Shown here one piece after another: positions 10,157 through 20,204 of a DNA stretch of 64,000 bases. The stretch covers positions 1 to 64,000 of the forward strand of contig MPUH01000112.1 of assembly GCA_001970955.1 (NCBI GenBank), written 5' to 3'. Source of the DNA: Stentor coeruleus. Its lineage: Eukaryota > Ciliophora > Heterotrichea > Heterotrichida > Stentoridae. The notes beneath the pieces were generated by a model. That model did not search any database. It was not told the origin of the DNA and saw only the letters and a list, made by a program, of their open reading frames with translations. The translations under genes and the position numbers were made by a program. Each line of letters opens with the position of its first letter. The first letter of the stretch is position 1.

Positions 10157-11383
10157 ATGGCTGGCAACGACTCCAACGTGCCTTTCATTCCCATGGAAGA
10201 TGGGGAACACAAGAAAAAGGGACCCGACGAAATTATCCCCTTCTTACTCCTCCTAGTTACAGCATCCGGAATGGGTGTATCAGGAGTAGGTTGGGCACTT
10301 TACATTTTCAATATCAAAAGCTTTGCATGGGGATTCTTTTTATTACTAGTCTTTTCAATCACTTATTACTACAACCATAATATCATAGTTGATGCTTGTT
10401 ATGAATCAAATCAATTCTCATTCTCTAAGCTCATCAAACATCTTTGGGGTCGCAAAAGAGGCCTTACAGTTCAAATTGCTATGGCGATTCATTGCATTAT
10501 AGTAATAACTTATCTTCAACAAAGAATCTCAGTTAACGCTTATAAAGCATTTCATTCAGAGGTTGGAATCTTCCCAAGTTATACTGATACATTTTACTAT
10601 GTGGCAATTGCAAATATCCCTCTTATTCTTTTAGCATTACAAAACAAATATGAAAGAATTCGTTGGTTTGCAATTATCGGAATCCTTGTCTGGGTTTATC
10701 TTTTCATTGGAGTTTTTACTGAAGCCTCAGCCAGCGACATCAGCTTTTTCAGTGATGCAGGTAAACTTTTCCCTGAACCTGGGATTTGGATGCTAACATC
10801 AGTGGGTTTATTAGGTTACTTTATGAGTTCATTTCAAATAATTCCTTATTTATGTCAAGAAGTTAAATGTAAAGAGACTATGAAAAGAGTAGTTTTGAAA
10901 TCATCAATAGGAAGTTTGATTATTATCACAACTGTAATTATGTATTTTGCTTTCAAAACAAACCCTGACTTAAACTCTGTTAGATACACAGGATTTGTTA
11001 TTATTGGTGCTTGTGTTACTATAATAAACGTACTTCCAACACGTGAACTTATAGTCGAAATATTAGAAGAAAAAGCTAAAGATAAACAAAATACTAGGGA
11101 TAGGTTTATAACTCTTTGTGTATTGAGTTTAACTTTGGTTTTGAGTATTTTTATTAACAATGTTGAAACTTGGCAAGTATTTGTAGGACTTGGTGCGATA
11201 CTCACATCTTTACTTGGGTTTGTATTCCCTGGAGTATTAATTTTAAAGGCCTCTGAAAAGGATGAGAAAAAGAAAAATTATGTTCTTTTTGTTTGGAATG
11301 TTATTCTTGGCTTAGTGGTGTTTGTCGCTGGTGTTTTTATGATGATTGTGGATAAGAATACAGAAGAAATAAAACAACAGTAA
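10157..11383 (+). CDS. AAAP-family amino-acid transporter (SLC36/38-like)
   Basis: The 408-aa protein has a hydrophilic N-terminus of about 25 residues and then roughly 11 membrane segments. The first begins 'IIPFLLLLVTASGMGVSGVG', the small-residue-rich helix that starts the Aa_trans fold. Later segments include a 'GLLGYFMSSFQIIPYL' helix and 'GFVFPGVLILK', typical of helices 6 and 9 in AAAP carriers. Length fits the family (400-450). It probably moves neutral amino acids across the plasma or food-vacuole membrane by proton or sodium coupling; substrate is not predictable from sequence. The start codon is preceded by an A-rich context and the stop is TAA. Confidence 0.82.
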   Translation: MAGNDSNVPFIPMEDGEHKKKGPDEIIPFLLLLVTASGMGVSGVGWALYIFNIKSFAWGFFLLLVFSITYYYNHNIIVDACYESNQFSFSKLIKHLWGRKRGLTVQIAMAIHCIIVITYLQQRISVNAYKAFHSEVGIFPSYTDTFYYVAIANIPLILLALQNKYERIRWFAIIGILVWVYLFIGVFTEASASDISFFSDAGKLFPEPGIWMLTSVGLLGYFMSSFQIIPYLCQEVKCKETMKRVVLKSSIGSLIIITTVIMYFAFKTNPDLNSVRYTGFVIIGACVTIINVLPTRELIVEILEEKAKDKQNTRDRFITLCVLSLTLVLSIFINNVETWQVFVGLGAILTSLLGFVFPGVLILKASEKDEKKKNYVLFVWNVILGLVVFVAGVFMMIVDKNTEEIKQQ

Positions 11384-11504
11384 TAGGTAAGAGATAGATT
11401 TCAAATATAATGGGTTTTAAGGATTTAGATTTATAATATAGGATTAATTTGAGGGGATTTTTTAAGGAAATTGATTTAATAAAGGTAAATAGGATTATGA
11501 TAAG

Positions 11505-13032
11505 TTAGTAACAGTATAACTTTTTACTGTTTGATTGCTCGTTTAGTTTAGGGATAAGAAAGATATTGGTTGATATTGAAGTTGTTATATCTTTGTTTTC
11601 ATCTAGAAGTGTCAATTCAGCGGTATCTGGTCTTATAATGTAACTAGATGAAGATTTCATAATCCTTGACCTATTCCAATAAGATGCACCTAATTTTTAT
11701 ATGATTAAATAAGATTTGTGATATAAAGAATAGAGCAATTGTATTGACTATTATTACAGAGACACAAATTCTATAATAGCTTGCATCTGATTTAAAAATC
11801 TTGAAGTCATTATCTTCAATATAAAACATATAAAATTTTTCTAAAATCATGTCCAAGGTGAGTGTTATTAAAAATATAGAAAAATACATGATATTTCCTT
11901 TACCAATACAGTTTCTTATCCAAAAACAATGATGATCATAATTCTAAATAATAAATACTTTAACACATCTTTTGCATACATTGCAATGCTTATCATTTAT
12001 ATCTCTATTTGATTTACAGTAAATACATACATATCTTTTTTTGTAATTTTCATATAAATTCAAAAACGAGTTTACATCTTTTTTAGTATATTCTGGTCTT
12101 TTTCTTGATATAATAATAGAACTGATTATTGATATTACAACTAAGATTATCTCAGGTATTAGTTTTTTATCTTGGATTATTTCGTATTTATAACAAATAT
12201 GAAATATTTTGAATATCATAAACATAATAAAAATAAAAAATCGGTAGTAAGAGTTGTTGACTATAGATTTTTTGGTCGAATACTATTAAGTCTTTAACAA
12301 TATCAGAGTTTTTATTGAGGAATTGGAAGCAAGTTATATTATTATTGGATAAATCTGGTTTTTCTGAACCGTTTATAAGAAGATGTTTAGCAATACTGTA
12401 ATTGTTTACTATTATCGCATATTCAAGAGGAGTTAATCTTTCAAAATCTTTAATATTAATACTCTTCGAAATAATCATCAAAAACTTAGCCGTATCAACT
12501 TTCTTTTTCAAAACTGCAACATGCAAAGGTGTACGTCCATAATAATCTTGAGTATTAATATCAAACTTATAATTAATGTTAAGCAATGCCAACATATAAT
12601 TATTACCACTAAACGCTGCATAATGAGAAATATTTCTCCCTTCCTTATCAACAGCATTAAAATCAGCACCTAGTTCAATATATTGATTAACAATTTTCTT
12701 AATAAATCTTACATTTTTTTTCCCAACACAGCAAGCATTAAAGGAGTTACTGAATTTGTATCATCAATTTTATTCACAGCTTCTTTAAGTATTTCTGATA
12801 CCTCAGTTAATAAATACTTTGCTTTATATACTCTAACTAAAATCTCCAAATACATAAGTGCTTTAATATCATCTTTAATTTTATCAGAAGCTAACATATG
12901 AAACAAATTCAAACCATTCTCTATAAAGCGATTCAAATCCATCCTAGTCTCCCTTAGGGTATCAAAAGAAACTAAATCATCAGTTTGAAATGCTATATTT
13001 ATACTAGCTATATCATCCTGTAAATATTCCAT
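11505..13032 (-). CDS. ankyrin-repeat DHHC palmitoyltransferase with three apparent frameshifts
   Basis: Four open segments on the minus strand together encode ankyrin repeats (e.g. 'GADFNAVDKEGRN', 'YYGRTPLHVAV'), membrane helices, and a DHHC cysteine-rich domain. The latter reads CxxC...HCxxC...DHHC...NCIGKGN, complete with the catalytic Cys. A 15-nt intron (11944-11958) splits the zinc domain just before 'NYDHHC'. Three further joins need a one-base frame change: at an 8-T run (12714-12721, + strand), between about 12200 and 12290 (6-T and 7-A runs), and at a 5-T run (11694-11698). The final frame ends with TAA at 11505-11507. DHHC-ankyrin enzymes S-acylate proteins at Golgi or vesicle membranes. 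Homopolymer errors in the assembly or a decaying gene are both possible. Confidence 0.75.
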
Positions 13033-13168
13033 ATTATAACAATCATCTAAAAGCCTAAAATCTTTTCTTCAACTAGCAATAAAAACTTGTGTTAATTATA
13101 ATATTATAGATAAACCTAAAATATATTATAAGTTATTTTCCATATACAAAATCATAAATAATATCTTA

Positions 13169-13900
13169 ATGCATTCAGAAACACAAAATCCAATGAATGA
13201 TATAATCCAAGAACTCACTGCTAAAATCAATAGATTAAAAGAAACACAAGAAAATGAACGTGAAGATGCTTTACAAGATCTTGTCCATAGTATAAACGAA
13301 ATATCTATGCATAATAGAAGCTATGGAATCCCTCCTCCTAATGATAGTCATTTAGATATAAGCAATTCATTTATGAGTGCTAGTGCTTTAGAAGATTCTA
13401 TGATTTCTGAAGCTGAAGAAGTCCCTTATTTTGAAAATGTGACTCAGATCAAAGATTATAACAAAGTGATGAAAAATGCAATACAAGAAACTATTAAAAC
13501 TTTTCAAAACACTTCAAAAGACTTTTTGTCTAATTCTTTCAATAGATCAAATAGGAATTCTGTGTTATTAGGGGAATTGGATATTATTAAAAAAACGCTT
13601 AATGAAGCTGTTGAAGAAAGCAAGTTGAATAAAAGTCGATCTGGATTTAGTTCATTTTCTGATGGTGGTGATGATGTTGCTGCTTTACAGGATATTTATA
13701 ATCAGATACAAGCTGTACAATTGGAGATTAAAACTGCTTCACAAAAACTTGTGGAGAGTGAAAGTATGATTAAAGTCACTGATGATGAGAATATTAATTT
13801 GAAGATTCAACTTCATAAGCTTGAGGAAAGTTTGAATCATATTTTGCTAACGGAAGATGAAGAACCTATTAGGCCTAGATGTAAGTGTGTGATCTTTTAA
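13169..13900 (+). CDS. coiled-coil protein ending in a CaaX box (CVIF)
   Basis: This 243-aa protein has coiled-coil segments at residues ~12-45 and ~165-235 with a Ser/Asn-rich middle. It ends in 'RPRCKCVIF' followed by TAA. The last four residues, C-V-I-F, fit a CaaX prenylation motif, with terminal Phe favouring geranylgeranylation, and the preceding Cys and basic residues would support membrane attachment. A cytoskeletal or trafficking adaptor tethered to a membrane is a reasonable inference; no family is recognised. It is divergent from the ankyrin-DHHC gene (136 bp apart). Confidence 0.78.
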   Translation: MHSETQNPMNDIIQELTAKINRLKETQENEREDALQDLVHSINEISMHNRSYGIPPPNDSHLDISNSFMSASALEDSMISEAEEVPYFENVTQIKDYNKVMKNAIQETIKTFQNTSKDFLSNSFNRSNRNSVLLGELDIIKKTLNEAVEESKLNKSRSGFSSFSDGGDDVAALQDIYNQIQAVQLEIKTASQKLVESESMIKVTDDENINLKIQLHKLEESLNHILLTEDEEPIRPRCKCVIF

Positions 13901-14239
13901 ATATTGAATAAGAATAAGTACGGGTTTTTCATGGTTTTTGGGAGGATTTGATGTATGTTGATTTTTAATAGGCTTTTGGAGTTTATTGATATAATTTTTA
14001 AAGTTAATATAAAGGCTATTTATGCTTTGAATTTAAAAAATATTAATCTGAAACTAAACTACCAGATGTTTTATACCGAAAGTGCCCTCAAGCACATCCT
14101 AAACATAAAAAGTAATGTTTAAATAAATAGAAATCTGATATCTGATTTCAATACCAAATACACAGCTCTTATCATTATCTAAAATAAAACCCTATTATTA
14201 TTATTAATTAACATACATAACTATCTAAAAATATTAGGA
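13901..14239. other. convergent intergenic region
   Basis: 339 bp. The left 140 bp are strongly G/T-rich and the right 200 bp A/C-rich on the + strand, a clear example of the skew switch seen across the window. No gene. Confidence 0.6.
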
Positions 14240-16957
14240 TTACACAAAAATATCTTTGCTTGGCGAAACATATGCTGCAGCTTCCAATAGCCCAGACTCG
14301 ATATCAGAAAAATCATTTATCATTATCAACAATCCATTAGGTGTAACTTCAACCAACTGTCTCAGTTTACTAACAGCTTGTTCATCAGGAGTTACTGCAA
14401 CAATAACTAAACTACATGAGCTTTTATAAAGTTTCCTAAGTAATTTCTTATGAGTTGTATTACTTCCAATATCTTCTCCATGAGTTATAACTATAATCCA
14501 TTCTTTTCTCTCAAGTTCATTACTAAGAAAAGATTGAGGAATCAAAGATTTTAAACATGAAATCTGTGTAATCCCAGCTTCAATAGCATCATTAAGCACA
14601 CAAATATTTCTCAGATCAAAAATCGATGAGCAAGTGCTACACCTTTTTCTTGGTAGTTTGGTTAAATTGCATAAAATCTGACAATTTTCATCAAATTGTA
14701 AAAAAGATACTCTGTCCATAGGTCCAACCATATAATTTATAGCTTGAGTTAACATTTCATCATTAACAGCTCCACCAATTTTACTATCAATAGCTACAAC
14801 AACATCTTTAGGACTTGGTTCCATAGCCTTTTTCAAAGCTGCTACTTGGATGTTAGAGATTTTTAGTTTAGAAAATATTTTCTCAAGGAGTTTTAATGAT
14901 TTTTCTCTAGTGATTCTGTCAAAATAAGGGAAATTCTCTAAGGATTCTGTTATGAGTTCTCCTGCAATTTTGTAGTTTTTAATGTTGTAGGCTTGGAGTC
15001 CTTTTAGGTAGTAGAATTTTTGTAAAAATATTGAACTTTCAGTAGTATCGTTTGATTTTTGTAATAAGTCTTTTAATGTCATCATATTATTTTCAACATC
15101 TTGGTTGATTATCAGCATACATTCAATATACTCAATATATGCCTCAATACGAATACTATTTTCTTGTGAGTCATAATAATGTATAGCCTCTAAAAAAAAC
15201 TCTTTCGCCCTCTGTATTTTAGCATTAGACAAAATCATAGCTTTAGCCGTATTCATTCTTTTTTTCGCTAAATCCTTTGATGTAGAAGTTGGATCTTCTT
15301 CAGCAATATGTAAAGATGATAAATAATTCATAGCAGCTTCCATAAACCTCCCTGCACTCATATGTATATTCCCCATTTCCTCAAAACAAACTTCCTTAGC
15401 TTTCTGATTATTAAAACTATGAAACAGTTTCAAAGCTTGAGCATAATTCATCATAGCATAAGTCGAATCTTGAAACAACTGCGAGTCTTCAAACCTTAAA
15501 ATAATCCTCAACCTATCAAAAACTTCATACAAATCAATAATCTCAGGAGGTCCTCTTTTTGCATGGCTTTTCACATCAACTCCTAAATCATGATGCAACC
15601 TTTTTAATATATTTAATAAATCATCTATTGGTGCAATAACTTGACTTGTAGCTTTATATGATAAAGTACAAACAAGTATTATCAATATAAGTAATATCGC
15701 ACTAAATACACATATTTCAGTCATCGTTGTAGAATTAAGTTTTTTTGTTAACTCATTAAAAGATTGCGACATGCTATTTTTTTTGTTTTTCAAAGCAATA
15801 GAAAAATATTTTGTTGAATCTTGTAATAAAGGTAGAGATATATTTAATGGAGATATAGTCATAACATATGTATCACTTTTTGATATAGTATATTCTAAAG
15901 CTGTATTTATTTTCCCATTATGATCAGATAATGCATCAGCTAAATCTATCATATTTTCTTCAGGTTCTTGATAAGTATCTTTTAATAAAGGATAAACTAA
16001 AGATCTTGATGACTCACTTATAATTTTATTTGGGGTTTGAGTTTCATTATGTGAACAATTGCAATCATGGCAATCAAAATTGAAGTTTTCTTCACAGAAA
16101 TTTATGTTAGTATTTTTAATAGGGGTATATATAGTGCAATTAGAGTCTGAGATGTAAAAAGTTTCATATCTGCCTGTTTTTAAACTTAATTGTAGATCTT
16201 TGACTGAATCAAGACTAAAAGATATACATGGAAGTATTGATTGGGATTTACTTATTGAAGATGGTGATAAAGATACAGACCTACAGACCATTGATTGATT
16301 TGTAAGTGAGCTAGGAAGCCAAGATACTAATTGTTGATAATTTAAATATGTTAAACTTGTATTCCACCATAAGCTTCTTGTCGCATTTTTCCAATCACTT
16401 TCATTTTTAACTTTATTAAAATCCATTTCTGATGATGGATAATACGCAAAATACCCATTATCAAAAGTAATATGTGGGGTTATTTTAAACTTCGGGTACA
16501 TTTTCTCTATCATCCCAATTGGTTGAATCAAATAATACAAATAAGAAGATGTAAGAAAATATTTATCTTGGTTATATTTATTGCTATCATCTTCTGAATA
16601 TGCATATCCAGCATTAAAAGTATTATTCCAGTTACTTTCTAAAGAGTAAATAGTTTGTGGACCTAAAGTCCCATTTGCAATCCTCCCATACGAATAATAA
16701 ATAATCAAATTAGCTGAAAGTTGAGCAAGAGCTGCAGATAAAAATAAAACCCCATAAGACTCTCTTGTTGCTAAAACTTTTCCCAATTGAGTCATTGTGT
16801 GTTTTTCATTACTCATCATATGTTTATCATAACTTTTTATATAATTCCGATATTCAATATACATAGGCACACAACTTACTGCAGCAATAATCAACATTCC
16901 TAATATCAAAGGTATAATAATAGCAAGGGTCACTCTAGTTCTAAGGTCTTTAGCCAT
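14240..16957 (-). CDS. two-TM sensor-like protein: extracellular domain, HAMP-like linker, TPR-like helices, vWA domain
   Basis: The 905-aa protein starts with a membrane helix at residues ~9-32. A ~380-residue extracytoplasmic region follows with many Asn-X-Ser/Thr sites and a Cys-rich patch ('CEENFNFDCHDCNCS'). A second membrane helix ('FSAILLILIILVCTL') then leads into 'VIAPIDDLLNILKRLHHDLG', which looks like a HAMP linker. The cytoplasmic part has TPR-like helical repeats (~490-690) and ends in a von Willebrand A fold ('DVVVAIDS', 'RVSFLQFD', 'EWIIVITHGED', 'SLVIVAVTP'). The canonical MIDAS DxSxS reads DSKIG here, so metal binding is doubtful. The layout resembles Cache-HAMP receptors but without a kinase or cyclase output. 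A protist-specific receptor is likely; ligand unknown. Confidence 0.75.
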   Translation of the reverse strand: MAKDLRTRVTLAIIIPLILGMLIIAAVSCVPMYIEYRNYIKSYDKHMMSNEKHTMTQLGKVLATRESYGVLFLSAALAQLSANLIIYYSYGRIANGTLGPQTIYSLESNWNNTFNAGYAYSEDDSNKYNQDKYFLTSSYLYYLIQPIGMIEKMYPKFKITPHITFDNGYFAYYPSSEMDFNKVKNESDWKNATRSLWWNTSLTYLNYQQLVSWLPSSLTNQSMVCRSVSLSPSSISKSQSILPCISFSLDSVKDLQLSLKTGRYETFYISDSNCTIYTPIKNTNINFCEENFNFDCHDCNCSHNETQTPNKIISESSRSLVYPLLKDTYQEPEENMIDLADALSDHNGKINTALEYTISKSDTYVMTISPLNISLPLLQDSTKYFSIALKNKKNSMSQSFNELTKKLNSTTMTEICVFSAILLILIILVCTLSYKATSQVIAPIDDLLNILKRLHHDLGVDVKSHAKRGPPEIIDLYEVFDRLRIILRFEDSQLFQDSTYAMMNYAQALKLFHSFNNQKAKEVCFEEMGNIHMSAGRFMEAAMNYLSSLHIAEEDPTSTSKDLAKKRMNTAKAMILSNAKIQRAKEFFLEAIHYYDSQENSIRIEAYIEYIECMLIINQDVENNMMTLKDLLQKSNDTTESSIFLQKFYYLKGLQAYNIKNYKIAGELITESLENFPYFDRITREKSLKLLEKIFSKLKISNIQVAALKKAMEPSPKDVVVAIDSKIGGAVNDEMLTQAINYMVGPMDRVSFLQFDENCQILCNLTKLPRKRCSTCSSIFDLRNICVLNDAIEAGITQISCLKSLIPQSFLSNELERKEWIIVITHGEDIGSNTTHKKLLRKLYKSSCSLVIVAVTPDEQAVSKLRQLVEVTPNGLLIMINDFSDIESGLLEAAAYVSPSKDIFV

Positions 16958-17026
16958 TTTTTACTATAATAAAATCTCTTATAATAACTTTACTAATTCT
17001 ATTGTTAATTAAATCATTATTCCTCT

Positions 17027-17704
17027 TTACTTATTAACACTTTTCTTAGGGTTTTTTTGTAGCTGTAATAATAATGATGGGTTTTTAACTTTTACTAAAG
17101 CTGAGATGTCTTGTAGTCTAGCTTGTAAAACTGCTGTTTTACTTTTAACTGTATTGTAACGAAAAGTAATCTGTTGTCTAACTAGTTCTTCTGATGTTGC
17201 AACAAAGTCTAAAGATAAAAGTTCAATGAATTTATATTCAATGTTTTGAATAAAATCTAATCTTGCTCTACCATCTCTATGCATAACAAGTACAGCAAGG
17301 AATGAATGTGGTTCTTTTATACAAGCATTTAACATACGAACAAGAATTGTTGGGAGTTCAGAGAATTCAATCATGAGTTTTTGGGATTGTTGTATGTTGT
17401 TGAAGGCAGCCTCATCTATACTGTTGATGTAATGGAAGAAAATGTCATTTTCGCTTGTGAGTTCTAGTTTGATATGGCGAGGATTTGAGTCTTCACCTAA
17501 GACTAGAAGTTTAGTTTTTATGGATTCTAAGGTCCCGACTTCTTGAGGACCGCTATTTGAGTCTTGGATTCTTAGCTCTAAAGGCACTTCTCGATCGTAG
17601 GAGACATGATGGCCTTCGGATAAACTTGGGTCCATATCTTCAATTGCTGAGAAGTCAAAGGAATTTAGGATACTATCTACGCGGTCCAGTCTTTCGTCTT
17701 GCAT
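17027..17704 (-). CDS. SAS6-like protein (SAS6L): SAS-6 N-terminal head without the long coiled coil
   Basis: Residues ~70-185 of this 225-aa protein match the SAS-6 N-terminal head domain. Recognisable blocks are 'FFHYINSIDEAAFNNIQ', 'QKLMIEFSELPTILVRML', 'FLAVLVMHRDGRARLDFIQ' and 'YKFIELLSLDF'; the FIQN-type strand and following helix are the parts that build the head fold. The protein ends about 45 residues after the head with a short helix ('VKVKNPSLLLQLQKNPKK'), so it lacks the long coiled-coil tail of true SAS-6. That architecture is SAS6L, known from basal plates of flagella in trypanosomes and from the apical complex in Toxoplasma. A role at the basal body or transition zone is inferred. 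Confidence 0.85.
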   Translation of the reverse strand: MQDERLDRVDSILNSFDFSAIEDMDPSLSEGHHVSYDREVPLELRIQDSNSGPQEVGTLESIKTKLLVLGEDSNPRHIKLELTSENDIFFHYINSIDEAAFNNIQQSQKLMIEFSELPTILVRMLNACIKEPHSFLAVLVMHRDGRARLDFIQNIEYKFIELLSLDFVATSEELVRQQITFRYNTVKSKTAVLQARLQDISALVKVKNPSLLLQLQKNPKKSVNK

Positions 17705-18998
17705 ATTGGATTATAACCATGGAATATTTAAACTTGATGTTGGGAATTTGAGTATTGGAAAGGATTTTTATGAAGTTTGTTAAGATTTGATTAGGTTTTT
17801 TTAGTGGTTTTGGTGATGGATTTGTTTAGTTTGCTTTGAAAATTTGTTGGAAAAAGTGAGGGAAAATTAGTGTGTTTTTTTTTTGAAGGGTTAAGGATTA
17901 GATTTAAGGAGTAAGATTTAAATTATGATGAAGGCTTATTGAAAGATTTTGGGTTATTTTTTGAGGTGCTATGATGGTTGAAGGATATTNTGAAGGGTTA
18001 AGGATTAGATTTAAGGAGTAAGATTTAAATTGTGATGAAGGCTTATTGAAAGATTTTGGGTTATTTTTTGAGGTGCTATGATGGTTGAAGGATATTGTGA
18101 GGAATTTCGATGTAGAGATTTATTTTAGGTAGTTGATTTTGTCATAGGATTTTTGGTGGATTTGGGTATTAAAATGGAAGTTTTAATCAATTTTTTGTTT
18201 GAACTTCTTGCTTAAAATATGCTAATTTAGCTTATCTTAGATTTTCTTTGCTGCTGATTAATTAACATAAAGGGATTGTTATTATCAAACATAATGTGAT
18301 GCTATCATTATGATAGTTTTATGCACTTAGTTAACTTGAATTTATATTTAAGATAACTTTCAGGAAATTATTAAGTACATAAAGATTGAGACTTTAATTA
18401 AATTATTAACTCAAGTAAAAAAAATAACTTCAAGTATAATATTAATTAATAGCATATATAACTAATTTAAATTACATAGGAAGACTTATATTGTTAAATA
18501 ATAATATATTCAATTATTTATCTCATATATATTCCTTTATAAATTTTATATTACTCAAAAATATTTTTATAACCAAACCTCTATTTTTTAACATAATCTT
18601 ATTCTAAAGCAATCATAGCAATAAAATTACCCAATACAAATTTATAATAAAAAATCCACACATTAAGCAAAAGCATCCATACTATAATTCTTTGAATTTT
18701 TCACAATTTCTATTTCCCTAAATGTTTTTTTTTCAATAATTAAAAAAATCATTTACCTTATCCTACAACACTTTCAAAAAATAAGCCAAACACTAAAATC
18801 ATAAAAGCAACTTTCTCTAAAACTACTACTTAAACTCCATCACTTTCCAATCCAATAATTTATTCAAAATATTTATTAAATACATAAAAAAAAATATCCT
18901 CATAAACCCATCAGTATAAACCAAAATCCCTAAAAAAATCTCAATCAATATACCACATAATATCTTTAACCTCCACATTAAATTTAAACAAGCTTTAA
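17705..18998. other. 1.3-kb intergenic region with an assembly duplication
   Basis: The left 500 bp are G/T-rich and the right 580 bp A/C-rich on the + strand. It contains the N-separated copies at 17884-18096. No gene, tRNA or other element was recognised. Confidence 0.6.
17884..18096. repeat. 106-bp near-identical copies either side of a single N
   Basis: Copy 1 is 17884-17989, N is 17990, copy 2 is 17991-18096, with one visible mismatch. This is best read as two contig ends that overlap but were not merged. Confidence 0.85.
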
Positions 18999-20204
18999 CT
19001 ATCTTTCACTAAACGTAAAAAGCATTCTGAATTTATTCAATTCTCTAAATATATGTTTTCTATGAATAAATTCAGGAAATGAATTTTTCACTGTTTCACC
19101 TTTAGATGAATTTGAACTTAAATCTAACCCACTTAAAAGAGTTTTACTAGTACCTATAGGCAATGGTAATCGCAAATGTGGAACTTCATGTGAATCTTCA
19201 TGTGCAGGTAAACTGGTTAAAGTAGCCATAGCTAATCCTCTGTTATTTTTTTTCGAGCATTTTTTCTTTGTAGTTTTCCCTTTACTTAATATTTTCGTGT
19301 TTTCTTCTTCTGTTTTTCTTTTGTCTAATGATTTATGTCGCCTTTCTAAAATCTTCCAGTCAAGCATTTTTGACTTTAACGAGAATTCGTTTCTGATTGT
19401 TTGAATCATATCCCTTATGTATGCGTAATTGGGTTTTTCATCAAATTTTAAGCTTTTAACATACACAAAAATCTGTTGTAGCTGTTTAGGACACCCATTA
19501 AACAGTTCTTCATCAAGTATCGCTCTTTTTTGGGCGAATATCACTTGCCATTTTCTGTTATCATTAGCTTTTGCTTTAGTTTGCCATGGTAAAGCTCCTC
19601 TTATAAGGAATACTATCATATACATCAAACTCTCAAGGTCATCTCTTCTACTAAGCCTTATTCCTATATGACAATTAATACTTGCATATGAACAACTTCC
19701 AGCTCTTGAACATTGTGATTGAAAAGACATATGCCTTCCATCTATTATATATTTTTTTGAAATCCCATAGTCTACAAGATATATCACATCTTTAGGCCCA
19801 ATCAAAAACTGCTGTGGCTTAATATCTCTATGTATATAATCATGAGTATGTAAATATTCAATCCTTGTTAAGCATTGAGAAAATAACAGTAAAATTGTGT
19901 TTAAGCTAAAACCGTTCAAGCTTTTACGCATCATATTCAAATGAGGCCCTAGTAACTCTATAACCATATATGTTAAATCTTGTATTTTACCAGAATCGTA
20001 TAATTTTGGAATCCCTTCACCTCCTTGAATATCTTGAAGTATACTTGATTCAACTAAAGTAGACCCTCTGGAGTTAATATCTACTTTCATGGCTAAGTTG
20101 ATTTTTTTTACAAGGTCATGGACTTTATATACTTGACCAAATCCTCCTTTTCCTAATTGTCCTAGAATCTTGTACCTATCATTTACTATCGTGTTTTTTT
20201 CCAT
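18999..20204 (-). CDS. CK1-family protein kinase with altered catalytic residues
   Basis: The 401-aa protein is a casein-kinase-1-like kinase. The glycine loop is 'GKGGFGQVYK' (18-27), the ATP Lys is K40 in 'AMKVD', the helix-C Glu is E52, and the CK1 signature 'LGPHL' is present. The catalytic loop reads 'HRDIKPQQFLIG' (125-136), so the metal-binding Asn is Gln at 132. The DFG motif reads DYG (145-147). HRD Asp and the loop Lys are kept. CK1-type features downstream include 'SRRDDLESL' and 'LPWQ'. The C-terminal 120 residues are basic, then Ser-rich, and likely disordered. CK1 kinases act in ciliary and cytoplasmic signalling; activity of this one may be weak or absent. Confidence 0.85.
   Translation of the reverse strand: MEKNTIVNDRYKILGQLGKGGFGQVYKVHDLVKKINLAMKVDINSRGSTLVESSILQDIQGGEGIPKLYDSGKIQDLTYMVIELLGPHLNMMRKSLNGFSLNTILLLFSQCLTRIEYLHTHDYIHRDIKPQQFLIGPKDVIYLVDYGISKKYIIDGRHMSFQSQCSRAGSCSYASINCHIGIRLSRRDDLESLMYMIVFLIRGALPWQTKAKANDNRKWQVIFAQKRAILDEELFNGCPKQLQQIFVYVKSLKFDEKPNYAYIRDMIQTIRNEFSLKSKMLDWKILERRHKSLDKRKTEEENTKILSKGKTTKKKCSKKNNRGLAMATLTSLPAHEDSHEVPHLRLPLPIGTSKTLLSGLDLSSNSSKGETVKNSFPEFIHRKHIFRELNKFRMLFTFSER

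Noticed and set aside
10001-10210. Minus-strand frame over the transporter start
   Set aside because: Overlaps the conserved N-terminus of the amino-acid transporter and has no recognisable content.
12699-12713. Possible 15-nt intron GTAAGATTTATTAAG in the ankyrin-DHHC gene
   Set aside because: It has GT, A10-T11 and AG, but Y13 is A, and removing it still needs a one-base change. Keeping it as coding gives a natural ankyrin sequence (NVRFIKK); both readings remain possible, coding preferred.
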